DNA of 64,000 nt, taken from contig NZ_SLZU01000002.1 of the NCBI RefSeq assembly GCF_004342065.1, forward strand, positions 124,001 to 188,000, in the 5' to 3' direction. A model generated the notes under the pieces. The model saw only the letters and a list, made by a program, of their open reading frames with translations, did no database searches and was not told the origin of the DNA. Below, piece after piece: positions 9,944 through 18,918 of this stretch. The translations under genes and the position numbers were made by a program. This DNA is from Primorskyibacter sedentarius. GTDB taxonomy: Bacteria; Pseudomonadota; Alphaproteobacteria; Rhodobacterales; Rhodobacteraceae. Numbering within the stretch: the stretch's first letter is position 1; each line of letters opens with the position of its first letter.

Positions 9944-11601
9944 TACTGCCCTGCCCGCAGCATTTCGAAGTAGTTCGACACCGGGATAAGCCGCAGCGCA
10001 ACCGTGCCCTTGGCGAAACGTCGCAGTTCGACCAGCGCGCCCGAGACTTCTCCGGTCTGATCGAAGAACAGGTTCCCCATCGAAAACGCCGCCTGAAGCC
10101 GCCCCCCGCCATGCACCGTCACCGTGGCAGAGGCTTGATGCGTATGCGCCCCGATCACCGCCATCACCCCGCAATCTGCAAGCCTTTCCATTGCGGCGCT
10201 CTCGTCCGGGCCGGGACTGTTCGTGTAATCGGCGCCCCAGTGGGTCAGGATGACAATCGGAAGCTCCGTTTGCAGGTCGCAGACCAGATCGAGTTGGTCA
10301 GGGTGGCGAATGACCGGGTGATCGTAAAAGAACCCTCGCTTGAAGCTGAGAGGCAGCAGTGCCAGGTCTGCGATCTCTTGCAGCTCTCCATGCATCAGCG
10401 GTTTGATACCGGCGGCTGACAGAAGCTCTCCGCTGATCTCCAGCCCCTCCAGACCGAAGTCATGGCCATGGTTGTTGGCGGTATTGGCGGCCGTTGCCCC
10501 GATCCTGCGCAGAATAGGCACTGCCAGCCGCTCCAGCATCAGATGCTGAACGGAATTCGCCCCGGCGGGATGTTCCGGCAATATCACCCCTTCAAGGTTA
10601 ATGATGAAAGCGCCGTCCCCGCGCCGCAAAGCCAGATCCCTGATCGCCGGGCCAAGTCGATCCTCGTGCAGCGTGCCCGTCCAGCCACGCCCAAGAAACA
10701 CGTCGCCACCAAAAACCACGCGGGTCTGATCCGGCCAGTCCAGCCGCGAAAGCGCGCCCGGATCGGGCGCATAGAGCGTGACGATATAGCTGGTCGTTGG
10801 CCCATTCGAACTGCCGGGCACATAGTCATGCGCGTGGCGATGCGCCACCACCATCGGCTTGCCGCCCAGAAGGCCCTGCAACCGCATTTGAAGATATTGC
10901 GACGCCTTGCTGTCCATATGCGCGGGTTGAGCAAGCGAAAGCACCGCCTGCGGATCGTTTGCCGCGATCACGCCAAGCGTTTCGATATCGCGCTGCACGG
11001 CGATGTCGCGCGGCAGGAAATGAGAGTAGTCCGTCGATTGCACGACCAGCACATTGTCCGTCAGCTGGGGGGCGATCAGCGCGATTGCCGCCTCCCATTC
11101 CTTTGGGCGGCTTGCTGTTGCTGTGGTAATGGCCGTCACGGGCACACCGGGAAACAGTGCGGCGATGAAGGGTGCAACCGCATGGATGGCGTGCTCGCGC
11201 GTCGCAGCACCCACGTCAGAAAAGAGGGAGGGTCGCGAGGCCAGCTGTGCTGACAAAGAGCCTGCGGGGACCCGTCCCATCACCGTGTCCAGAGGGGCGC
11301 TCAGCACACCGAACGGCGTCTCAAGGCTGCGGAAATGGTCAGGGCCGATCAGGATGATATGATCAACCTGCTGCCCGCTTGCCACCCGCAATCCCCGCAC
11401 GATCAGATCGGCAGCAAGGATGTGATGTGGCACCGTCACGCCGGTGATGCGCGCGTCAGACACAACCTGCTCTGCCTCCAGCGCGGCAGTAATGAGCCGG
11501 GCATCCCGCGCCGCCGTGATGAAGCGCGACGAGGTCTGCGCCGCCACTGACTGTGACCAGACCAGCAGCAAGACAAGGAAACAAATGCGTGACCGAAACA
11601 T
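9943..11601 (-). CDS. secreted MEMO-like (AmmeMemoRadiSam B) and CapA-like phosphoesterase fusion
   Basis: The 552-residue product starts at the ATG at 11601 and has a signal peptide ending near VAAQ. Residues 45-280 resemble the MEMO/AmmeMemoRadiSam-B fold, with a PHH near 59, IGPDHF near 87 and STDYSHF near 190 as the expected metal-binding positions. Residues 295-545 match the CapA/PgsA metallophosphatase-like family: VVFGGDVFLGRGW, INLEGV, TANNHGHDFG, LTHWGADY and GAHTHQ. CapA proteins act in poly-gamma-glutamate or capsule biology. MEMO proteins bind metal, but their bacterial role is unclear. The substrate is unknown. The gene is divergent from the MORN gene, with 49 bases between the starts. 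Confidence 0.8.
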   Translation of the reverse strand: MFRSRICFLVLLLVWSQSVAAQTSSRFITAARDARLITAALEAEQVVSDARITGVTVPHHILAADLIVRGLRVASGQQVDHIILIGPDHFRSLETPFGVLSAPLDTVMGRVPAGSLSAQLASRPSLFSDVGAATREHAIHAVAPFIAALFPGVPVTAITTATASRPKEWEAAIALIAPQLTDNVLVVQSTDYSHFLPRDIAVQRDIETLGVIAANDPQAVLSLAQPAHMDSKASQYLQMRLQGLLGGKPMVVAHRHAHDYVPGSSNGPTTSYIVTLYAPDPGALSRLDWPDQTRVVFGGDVFLGRGWTGTLHEDRLGPAIRDLALRRGDGAFIINLEGVILPEHPAGANSVQHLMLERLAVPILRRIGATAANTANNHGHDFGLEGLEISGELLSAAGIKPLMHGELQEIADLALLPLSFKRGFFYDHPVIRHPDQLDLVCDLQTELPIVILTHWGADYTNSPGPDESAAMERLADCGVMAVIGAHTHQASATVTVHGGGRLQAAFSMGNLFFDQTGEVSGALVELRRFAKGTVALRLIPVSNYFEMLRAGQ

Positions 11602-11650
11602 CAAAACCCACTAGCGTCGTGCGAGAACTTTGCATGAATACCTATCGCCC

Positions 11651-13387
11651 ATGAAATTTCCTGTCTTCCTCTTTCTCTGGCTTGCCCTTGCGCTGCCCGC
11701 TTCGGCAGAGACCCCTTCGCCCGTTCTGTCGTTGCGCGAAGTCACCGTGCCACAGGATGCCGGCAGGGTCCCGGTGGCCGGTCAGGGTGCCTGGCGCGAT
11801 CACGTGCAACTCGTGTGGTCCCCGTCGGCCAAGACACTGTCGCGCCGCAGCTACCGGATCTTCGATCCTTTCGCCGAGGACGGCTTTGACCTTTTCTGGC
11901 AACCCCGTGATCCCGCTACGGACAAGGCCGGGCCATTGACGGGCGAAGGCATCCTGACATGGCGCCGGAAAGGCAGCTTTCGGCAGTCCGAAGACGGGAT
12001 CGCCGCCCAGTTCATCGGGCATATGCAGGATGGCCGCGCCACGGGGTTTGGCCGTTTCTCCGATGCGTCTGGCCTGCGTTACACGGGCCTGTGGCGGGGC
12101 GGGCTGATGCATGGGGCGGGACAGCTTCAGACGGCACTTGGTGACGCGCTTGTCGGCACGTTTCAGGACGGGCTTCCCGCCGGGCAGGGTCGGCTTGTCG
12201 ATGTCACGGGCGCGACCTATGCGGGCCCCTTTGAAAACGGTGCGCCGCTTCTGGCACAATCAGGGCCGGCCGGGTTGGCCATCGCGTTGAGTGTCGGTGG
12301 GGACAGGGATTTCTGCTGCGGTTTTCGCGGGCCGGACCTTGGCTATGCCAGCCTGTCGGAGCCCGGCAAACTGTCGATCTTTCCGGACGATCCGAGGCTG
12401 ATGGATGCGTGGCGCGGCCGCGCGAACGTGGTCGTTCAGGACCCCGTGGAATTTGACTGGGCCCGCGCGTTGGAGTGGCAATACAGTTTTCTGAACTACC
12501 ACAAGGATCTTCGCACGACTTTGCCGCTGCGCTTTGGCCTTCGCAACACGACGACACAGGGCGCGCAGATTATCGGCGCCTATCTTGATATCGACAGGTC
12601 GCGCATCGATGCCCAACCGATGATGCAGGCCGTAGTGCTGAAGCCGCTCAGCCCGTCCAACACCGATTTCAGCCTGGAGAATTACGGCTGGTCCAGTGCT
12701 ACTGACGTAACCCTGACGGCGCGTTTCGTACGTGGCGACGCCGAAACCCCGTCATTCACGATGTCCCTGCCGGATATTGAGGATATCAATGCGTTTTCCT
12801 TCATCCCCGTCCTGCGCGACTTTGGCGTTGCAACAGACCGCCTGCCAGAGGTCGCGACCGCCTGCGCGGGCCAGTTCGGCCAAGACAGCAACCCGGCGGG
12901 CTGCACGGATCGCATTCGTCAAAGCGGCATTTTCGGCAACCTTGCGCCCTTGCTCACTGAAAATGAAGGTGCCAGCAGCTTTGGCGTGAATTTCAAGGGC
13001 ACGCTGGGCTATGGCTGGCTGGACGCAGATGGCGGCAGGCGGCGGACAGAGGCGCCGTTCGAGGGTCATATCCCACTTGCCGCACTGACCAGCCGGGCCG
13101 AATGCGAGGGTGGCGATTTCGAACCGGTGAACCTTGGCCAGCCTTTCGACATGGAGCTTGCCGCCGATGGCTACCGGATCAACATGCCCGTCTTTGGCGG
13201 CGTGCAAGCGGGCGAGGAGCGCCGCTGGGAAGTGCTTCTGGATGCCGCGAAATCCTCCAACCATGACATGCGGGTGGTGATCCTGCTGGCGGATGGGCGC
13301 GAGGTCGTCTCGCGCGACATCGCCGCCCTGATTTTCAACGCCCGGCGCTACAGCGCCGACATCAGACCGTTTCAGCCAAGATGTTGA
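11651..13387 (+). CDS. secreted MORN-repeat protein, first gene of a three-gene operon
   Basis: The 578-residue product starts at the ATG at 11651, which gives a clear signal peptide (MKFPVFLFLWLALALPASA). About three MORN-like repeats occupy residues 120-198: FIGHMQDGRATGFGRF, YTGLWRGGLMHGAGQL and VGTFQDGLPAGQGRL. The rest, roughly residues 220-570, has beta-rich character and several cysteines (CCGF, CAGQFG, AGC, AEC) but no family I recognise. MORN repeats commonly bind lipids or proteins at membranes. The coding end overlaps the next gene by seven bases. I cannot assign a function. Confidence 0.8.
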   Translation: MKFPVFLFLWLALALPASAETPSPVLSLREVTVPQDAGRVPVAGQGAWRDHVQLVWSPSAKTLSRRSYRIFDPFAEDGFDLFWQPRDPATDKAGPLTGEGILTWRRKGSFRQSEDGIAAQFIGHMQDGRATGFGRFSDASGLRYTGLWRGGLMHGAGQLQTALGDALVGTFQDGLPAGQGRLVDVTGATYAGPFENGAPLLAQSGPAGLAIALSVGGDRDFCCGFRGPDLGYASLSEPGKLSIFPDDPRLMDAWRGRANVVVQDPVEFDWARALEWQYSFLNYHKDLRTTLPLRFGLRNTTTQGAQIIGAYLDIDRSRIDAQPMMQAVVLKPLSPSNTDFSLENYGWSSATDVTLTARFVRGDAETPSFTMSLPDIEDINAFSFIPVLRDFGVATDRLPEVATACAGQFGQDSNPAGCTDRIRQSGIFGNLAPLLTENEGASSFGVNFKGTLGYGWLDADGGRRRTEAPFEGHIPLAALTSRAECEGGDFEPVNLGQPFDMELAADGYRINMPVFGGVQAGEERRWEVLLDAAKSSNHDMRVVILLADGREVVSRDIAALIFNARRYSADIRPFQPRC

Positions 13388-14517
13388 GGGTTTTGGTCCT
13401 CCTGATGGCGCTGGCCACCGCTAGCCAAGCGCAAGAGATGGTGATTGCGCCACACTATGACGGCGCGGGAACATTCCATGCGGGCATGGCGCCGGTAAAG
13501 GTTGGTGAGCTTTGGGGTTTCGTCGACCGCACCGGCAAGATGATCGTCGCGCCGCAATATGCGAATGTCCGCCCCGGTCAGGACGGCGTGCATCTTGTGC
13601 AGGACGAATTCCAGTCTTGGCGCGCATTGGGGCCGAATGTGGAGGATGCCAATTGGGTCTCCTACCGCGATATGATGAGCTACAAGAACGGCTGGGCGAG
13701 CGTTTGGCAGCGTTCGGGGAGCGAGGAGAAATGGTTCCTGATCGACCTGGAAGGCGACCGCACCTCCAGCACGGGTTTTGACCAGATGATCGACTGGGAC
13801 CCGCCCTTCGCGCTCGTTCGCGAGGCGGGGTCACTCTACGTGATCCATGTCGGAGAGTTTGGATATGTCAACGCGGTTGAGGTGCCCGAGTTTTCGGCCT
13901 TTCGGAATGCGACCGGCCTGTCTGGCCTGACGGGCAGGCACTTCATCGCCACGTCACCGCAAGGCCACGCATTGCTGGAGATTCGCTTTGACGATTATCG
14001 TCCTGAACCGATGATAGCGGGCAGCATCTGGGACCAATCAACGCGTCAGGAAGCCCGTTTCAGCCGCCTCTCACCGCCCAGCGAAGGCTACGTCGCCTTG
14101 CAGCGGCAAGACGGCGCGTGGGGGTTCTACCACCTTGCGACCGCGAATTTCGTCTGGATGGGCCGTTTCGAACAGCTGCGCAGCTTCTCCGAAGGCTATG
14201 CGGCGGTGAAATCAAACGGCAAATGGGGGTATATCAACCGCCGCGGCGAAGTGGTGGTGCAGCCGGTCTATGACCGCGCATATGACTTCCATGACGGGTT
14301 TGCGGTCATCCGGCAGGGCGAATTGCGCGGCTTCATGTCAATCGACCCGGATCGCGGCATCACGGAATTCATCGCTCCGCAATATCAGGACGTCTTTCGC
14401 TTTCGCGAAGGGCTGGCACCGGCGAAGGCGGATGGCAAATGGGGCTTTGTCAGCAACGGACAGGCCCCCGCGCCCGAACTGATCCAGTCGGGCGTCCAGA
14501 AACTGGTTCCAAACTGA
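13381..14517 (+). CDS. secreted WG-repeat protein, second gene of the operon
   Basis: The 378-residue product has a short signal peptide (MLRVLVLLMALATASQA). At least four WG beta-repeat units are visible: ELWGFVDRTGKMIVAPQY near residue 45, DGAWGFYHLATANFVW, GKWGYINRRGEVVVQPVY, and GKWGFV near the end. The middle is more divergent. WG repeats are predicted peptide-binding beta modules. The ATG lies inside the end of the MORN gene, and three bases separate its stop from the STAND gene start, so all three are probably one transcript. Confidence 0.85.
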   Translation: MLRVLVLLMALATASQAQEMVIAPHYDGAGTFHAGMAPVKVGELWGFVDRTGKMIVAPQYANVRPGQDGVHLVQDEFQSWRALGPNVEDANWVSYRDMMSYKNGWASVWQRSGSEEKWFLIDLEGDRTSSTGFDQMIDWDPPFALVREAGSLYVIHVGEFGYVNAVEVPEFSAFRNATGLSGLTGRHFIATSPQGHALLEIRFDDYRPEPMIAGSIWDQSTRQEARFSRLSPPSEGYVALQRQDGAWGFYHLATANFVWMGRFEQLRSFSEGYAAVKSNGKWGYINRRGEVVVQPVYDRAYDFHDGFAVIRQGELRGFMSIDPDRGITEFIAPQYQDVFRFREGLAPAKADGKWGFVSNGQAPAPELIQSGVQKLVPN

Positions 14518-14520
14518 TCC

Positions 14521-17500
14521 ATGTCCCGCCGGTATCGCCTGTTCCTGTCCTCCCCCGGTGATGTCGCCACCGAACGCGGGATCGTGGAAGAGGTCGTCCG
14601 GCGGATCAATGACCGGCTGGGCGACGACGGGTTCGACCTCTATCGCTGGGAGGCGGAGCATTACACCGCCGCGTCCACCTTTCAGGACCAGATCCCGCAT
14701 GCCAACGAATCCGATCTGGTCATCTGCATCTTCTGGAAACGGCTGGGCAGCGAGTTGCCAGAGGAATTCGCACGGCCGGACGGGTCGATCCCCACCGGGT
14801 CTGAATACGAATTCGAACAGGCAATCCAGCAAGCCACCTCGTCGGACGATCAACTGCCCGACATCTATGTCTATCGCTCCGAAGAAGAGGTCACCTTCTC
14901 GCAAAAGACGCTGGAGCTGGAAAAGCTGCAATTCGACAAGCTCGAAACGTTCTGGAAGCGCTGGTTCCGCAATGAGCGCGGGCATTTCACCGCCGCCTTC
15001 GACACCTATACAGACGACGCCCAGTTCGAGGCCAAGATAGAGGCCGCGCTGAACGATTGGCTGTCCAAGCGACAGGGAACGGCCGTCTGGACCGAAGGAT
15101 CGCCCTTCCGGGGTCTGCAACCCTTCGAGGCAAAGCATGCCCCGATCTTCTTTGGCCGCCGCCGCGAAACGGCTCGTGCACGCGCCCGGCTGATGGTGCT
15201 GGCACTGGCAGGCCAGCGCTTCTTGCTGATCTCCGGGCCTTCGGGATCTGGCAAATCCTCGCTTGTGCGCGCAGGGCTGATCCCGGCGCTGGCACGCCCC
15301 GGCGCGGGCGATGTGCTGCCAGATCAGCGCCTTCACATTGCAACCTCGCCCGCGCTTCTTTGCCCAGATCCGGACCATGCGCCCGACTGGGCCCTGCCGC
15401 TTGCACGGGTCGTTTTTTCCCATCCCGATTTGGCCAAGGCGCTCAGCGCGGGCGATTTCGCTTCACCAGAGGCGCTGGCCCCCCTTCTGGCGACGGGCGC
15501 GCCCGCTGCGACGCCCCTTGTCGGCGCGCTGAAGAGGATTGGCGACGGTTTGATCCCAGCGCGCCCTGTGGGGCTGGTTCTATTGATCGATCAGCTGGAA
15601 GAGGTCTTTGCCTGGCCCGACCCGGACCCGTTCTTCGCCCTGTTAGATGCCTTGGCACGTTCAGCGCCCGGTGCGGCTGGCATTACCGTCATTGCCACCA
15701 TGCGATCGGAATTCCGGCACCGGCTTCCAGAGATCCCAGCGCTTGCGAAACTTGTGCAGTTCGATGCCGTGCCCGGCCCGGACGATCCCGACCCGGTGCT
15801 GGACATCACTCTGCCTGCCCATGCGGATATTCGCGACATGGTCGAAGGGCCAGCCGCCGCTGCGGGGCTGACCTATGAAGGCCCGGTTGGCGACGTGCCA
15901 GCGCTTGTTTCCCGCATTGAGGCCGAAGCCACCCCCGCCGCCCTGCCTGCCCTGCAATACCTGCTGACCCAGCTGGAACTGCGCAGCACGGACAGTCTGA
16001 TGACGCATGCCGATTTTGACGAGCTGGGCGGCGTGGCGGGCGTGATGGCCCATCAGGGCGAAGAGATCATCGCCCGCGAGGGTGCCGATCACCTGCCCGC
16101 CATCATTCGTGCGCTGGTAAAAAGCGGCACACCGCCCACGGCGCGGCGGGTTGAGACGCAGGTGCTGACCGCAGACCGCGCGATAGCCCGGACCGTGGCG
16201 GCCTTCGTTGACGCGGGCCTGATCGTTTCGGACGGCACGACGCTGCGATTGGCCCATGAAAGCCTGATCACTTCTTGGGATCGCCTGACCCAGATTGTGG
16301 AACGCGAACGCCGCCTGTTCGACGCCCGCGACCGTCTGGCCGCACTGACCCCGCGCTTTGTAGCGGGCGAAATCGGCCCGCTCGAAGGGTTTCTTCTTAG
16401 CGAAGCGCAGGAACTGTCCGACGCCTGGGGGCCCTCCTTGGTCGCAGAGGCGCATCCGAAGCTGCCGGAATTCATCGCAACCTCGATCAAGGCGGCCCGT
16501 AACAAACGCCGACGCAAGGTGGCGGGCTTCGCCTCGCTTGGCTTTGCTGTCGTCGCGGCGGCCATCGGTTTCGGGCTTTATCAGGCGAGCGTGGCGGCCG
16601 AACGCGCACGTATCGTCGCCGCCACCGAACGCCAATATGGGATCGCGCAATCGGAAAGCGCCACGCGCGAAGGCAACCGCGCAGAGGCGCTGGATTTTGC
16701 GCTCTTCGCGCATGAGCGCGGGCCGAATGCAGATACGGCCTCGCTCATCATCGAGAAATCATTACTCCTGTCCTCGCCCGGTCATTTATGGACCCGCACG
16801 GGCGAGTTCGAGGCCGTCACCTGGGACAGCTCTGGCCGTCTGATCGCGGCAACCACGGCGGCAGAGATCGTGACGCTGGGCGAAGATGGTCAATCGACAC
16901 TGGCCCGCATCCCGCAGCTTGACCCGTCCCTTCATCCCGGCACCCAACCCATCAAAAAGATGGCCGCGCTGCCGGACGGTAGCCTCGTCTTCCTGACACG
17001 GGACAGCAAGGCGGCCGTTCTGGACCCAGCGATGCTGACGGGCGATGCGGCGCAGCCTGGCTGGATCAGCCCCGACAATGACGGCACACCGACCGCTCTT
17101 GGCGAGCTGCTTTTCGACACCAGTGCCTCTGCCATTGCGCCCCTTGGGGCGGGGCTGGCTGTCGCTATCAGGAACGACCGCACGAACGCGATCAACCTCA
17201 CCCGCTGCCCCGCGCTGCCACCCGTAGACTGCACGACGATGCGCGCGCCCTTGGGTGGGAACAGAACCCCGATCACCATATCCGGCGAGCTGCTTGTTTC
17301 CGCCACACTTCCCGCCATGCGCTACCTCAATATCGCGGGTCAGGCGCTCGCCGTGGAGCCATCGCAGGTTGATATCTTCGTGGAAATTGATGCTGAAGAA
17401 CCTCTTCCGCGCGCATCAGGCATTGCCGCCAACGACGATCTGGTGACGGTTTTCATGACGCAAGGGCCGCAGGATGCGCTTTCCAGAACGGTGCGGCTGT

Positions 17501-18729
17501 CTACCGGTGAATACTTGCCTGGCCTCGCCGCTGACCGTGGGTTGTTGGGAACAGACACATTCGTGACGGGTTCGGCGCTTTCTTCGACCCCGCAAAACCG
17601 GCTTGTCGTCGGATTGGCGCAGAACCTTCTTGCGCTCAAACGCGTCACGGACCCAGAGCTGTCAGAGGTCATCACCTTCTTTCGCCATCCTGCGGCCACC
17701 GTGGCCGACATTTCCTTTCACCCTGACGGGGACCTTTTGGCGCTGCGTCACCACGACCGGTCAGTCTCTGTCTTTTCGCTACGCCGGATGCGCGAGGCCG
17801 GGCCGCTGACCCGATTGCCCACGGCGTCTGACGCGATGCCCGCAATCCATGTGCGCCAGAATGGCGAGGTGCTCTACGCTGGCCAGACATTGCCCAATGG
17901 CGCCCGCCTTGAAGGGCCGGACAGAGGTCCGCTCGTCTTCATGGCCAGTGGTCCGGGTGGAGAGGTCGCAGGCGTGGACGGCGCCAGTGAGGCGTATCTT
18001 TGGTCCCCCCAAGACCCCACAGAACCGCGACAGATCGGAACGGCCGAAAGGCTCGCCTATACTGTTGACGGGCAACTTGTACTTGCCGCGCCCAGTGAAC
18101 TGCGGGCGGGCGACGCACGCACCCTGCCGGAAACGGGGACTGTGATTGGCGGAGTGGTCGCAGACCCTCTCACACCGGGGCGCGTCTTCTACAGCGACAG
18201 CGCTGGTCGTCTGTGGCGGTGGGATATCGGCCCTGACGCGCCCGTCCTGGCGGTTCCCGAGGCGGATAGTGGCGACGACACTGCGGGCCTTTCGCTTGCG
18301 GTCGACCCAAGCGGGCGGTGGCTGACCTCAACACGCTCGGACACACAGATCAGGATCTACGACCTGACCGGCGAAATTCGCCCGCCAAGACTGGAACTGG
18401 ACAGCGCCAACAGCAAGGTCGTCGATTTCAGCCCCGATGGGCGGCATGTTGCGGCGTTGACTGCCGCCGGGCGCGTCCATGTCTGGGCCTTCGATCCGAC
18501 CAGCGGGACCGCAGAGCGCATCTTTTCGGCAGATCCGATGCCCCTGCCCGTCCCCTATCTTCCTGACAGCACGAGGGCGGCCCAATGGATCGACTGGCAG
18601 GACGATAGCCACATCGCCATCGCCACATCGCACGGGGAGGTGCTGTCGATGTCCATTGATGTCGATCTTTGGGAGGCACATGCAAGGCGAATCCTGCCGC
18701 GTAGCGTTCCTGTGCAGGCTGCGAATTGA
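14521..18729 (+). CDS. DUF4062-STAND NTPase-transmembrane-WD40-like sensor protein
   Basis: The 1402-residue protein begins with a DUF4062 domain (RLFLSSPGDVATERG, residues 5-100), a TIR-like fold often placed as effector or adaptor. An nSTAND1-type ATPase follows: SPFRGLQPFEAKHAPIFFGR near 194, Walker A GPSGSGKSS at 239-247, Walker B LLIDQLEEVF near 354, TMRSEFRHRL near 393, and a winged-helix region near 565-600. One transmembrane helix (about 667-687) is followed by a charged helix. The remaining 650 residues are beta-propeller-like, with WD40-type units such as SPDGRHVAALTAAGRVHVW. STAND proteins oligomerise when the C-terminal sensor detects a ligand. The architecture suggests a stress or anti-invader sensor; the trigger is unknown. 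Confidence 0.85.
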   Translation: MSRRYRLFLSSPGDVATERGIVEEVVRRINDRLGDDGFDLYRWEAEHYTAASTFQDQIPHANESDLVICIFWKRLGSELPEEFARPDGSIPTGSEYEFEQAIQQATSSDDQLPDIYVYRSEEEVTFSQKTLELEKLQFDKLETFWKRWFRNERGHFTAAFDTYTDDAQFEAKIEAALNDWLSKRQGTAVWTEGSPFRGLQPFEAKHAPIFFGRRRETARARARLMVLALAGQRFLLISGPSGSGKSSLVRAGLIPALARPGAGDVLPDQRLHIATSPALLCPDPDHAPDWALPLARVVFSHPDLAKALSAGDFASPEALAPLLATGAPAATPLVGALKRIGDGLIPARPVGLVLLIDQLEEVFAWPDPDPFFALLDALARSAPGAAGITVIATMRSEFRHRLPEIPALAKLVQFDAVPGPDDPDPVLDITLPAHADIRDMVEGPAAAAGLTYEGPVGDVPALVSRIEAEATPAALPALQYLLTQLELRSTDSLMTHADFDELGGVAGVMAHQGEEIIAREGADHLPAIIRALVKSGTPPTARRVETQVLTADRAIARTVAAFVDAGLIVSDGTTLRLAHESLITSWDRLTQIVERERRLFDARDRLAALTPRFVAGEIGPLEGFLLSEAQELSDAWGPSLVAEAHPKLPEFIATSIKAARNKRRRKVAGFASLGFAVVAAAIGFGLYQASVAAERARIVAATERQYGIAQSESATREGNRAEALDFALFAHERGPNADTASLIIEKSLLLSSPGHLWTRTGEFEAVTWDSSGRLIAATTAAEIVTLGEDGQSTLARIPQLDPSLHPGTQPIKKMAALPDGSLVFLTRDSKAAVLDPAMLTGDAAQPGWISPDNDGTPTALGELLFDTSASAIAPLGAGLAVAIRNDRTNAINLTRCPALPPVDCTTMRAPLGGNRTPITISGELLVSATLPAMRYLNIAGQALAVEPSQVDIFVEIDAEEPLPRASGIAANDDLVTVFMTQGPQDALSRTVRLSTGEYLPGLAADRGLLGTDTFVTGSALSSTPQNRLVVGLAQNLLALKRVTDPELSEVITFFRHPAATVADISFHPDGDLLALRHHDRSVSVFSLRRMREAGPLTRLPTASDAMPAIHVRQNGEVLYAGQTLPNGARLEGPDRGPLVFMASGPGGEVAGVDGASEAYLWSPQDPTEPRQIGTAERLAYTVDGQLVLAAPSELRAGDARTLPETGTVIGGVVADPLTPGRVFYSDSAGRLWRWDIGPDAPVLAVPEADSGDDTAGLSLAVDPSGRWLTSTRSDTQIRIYDLTGEIRPPRLELDSANSKVVDFSPDGRHVAALTAAGRVHVWAFDPTSGTAERIFSADPMPLPVPYLPDSTRAAQWIDWQDDSHIAIATSHGEVLSMSIDVDLWEAHARRILPRSVPVQAAN

Positions 18730-18918
18730 TCCTGCCGCGATACGGCCTGATAGCCTGCGCAAGCACAGATCAGACACGAATTTGGCCAAAACCGGTCAAA
18801 TGATGTCGCCACAGAGCTTGCCCGGCCCGGCCTTGCGACCGCAGACTTGCAGCGAAGTCACATGCCGAATGGCGACCTGCACCCCCGCAGGGGGCAGAAC
18901 AATTTGGGAGTTTTCGCG

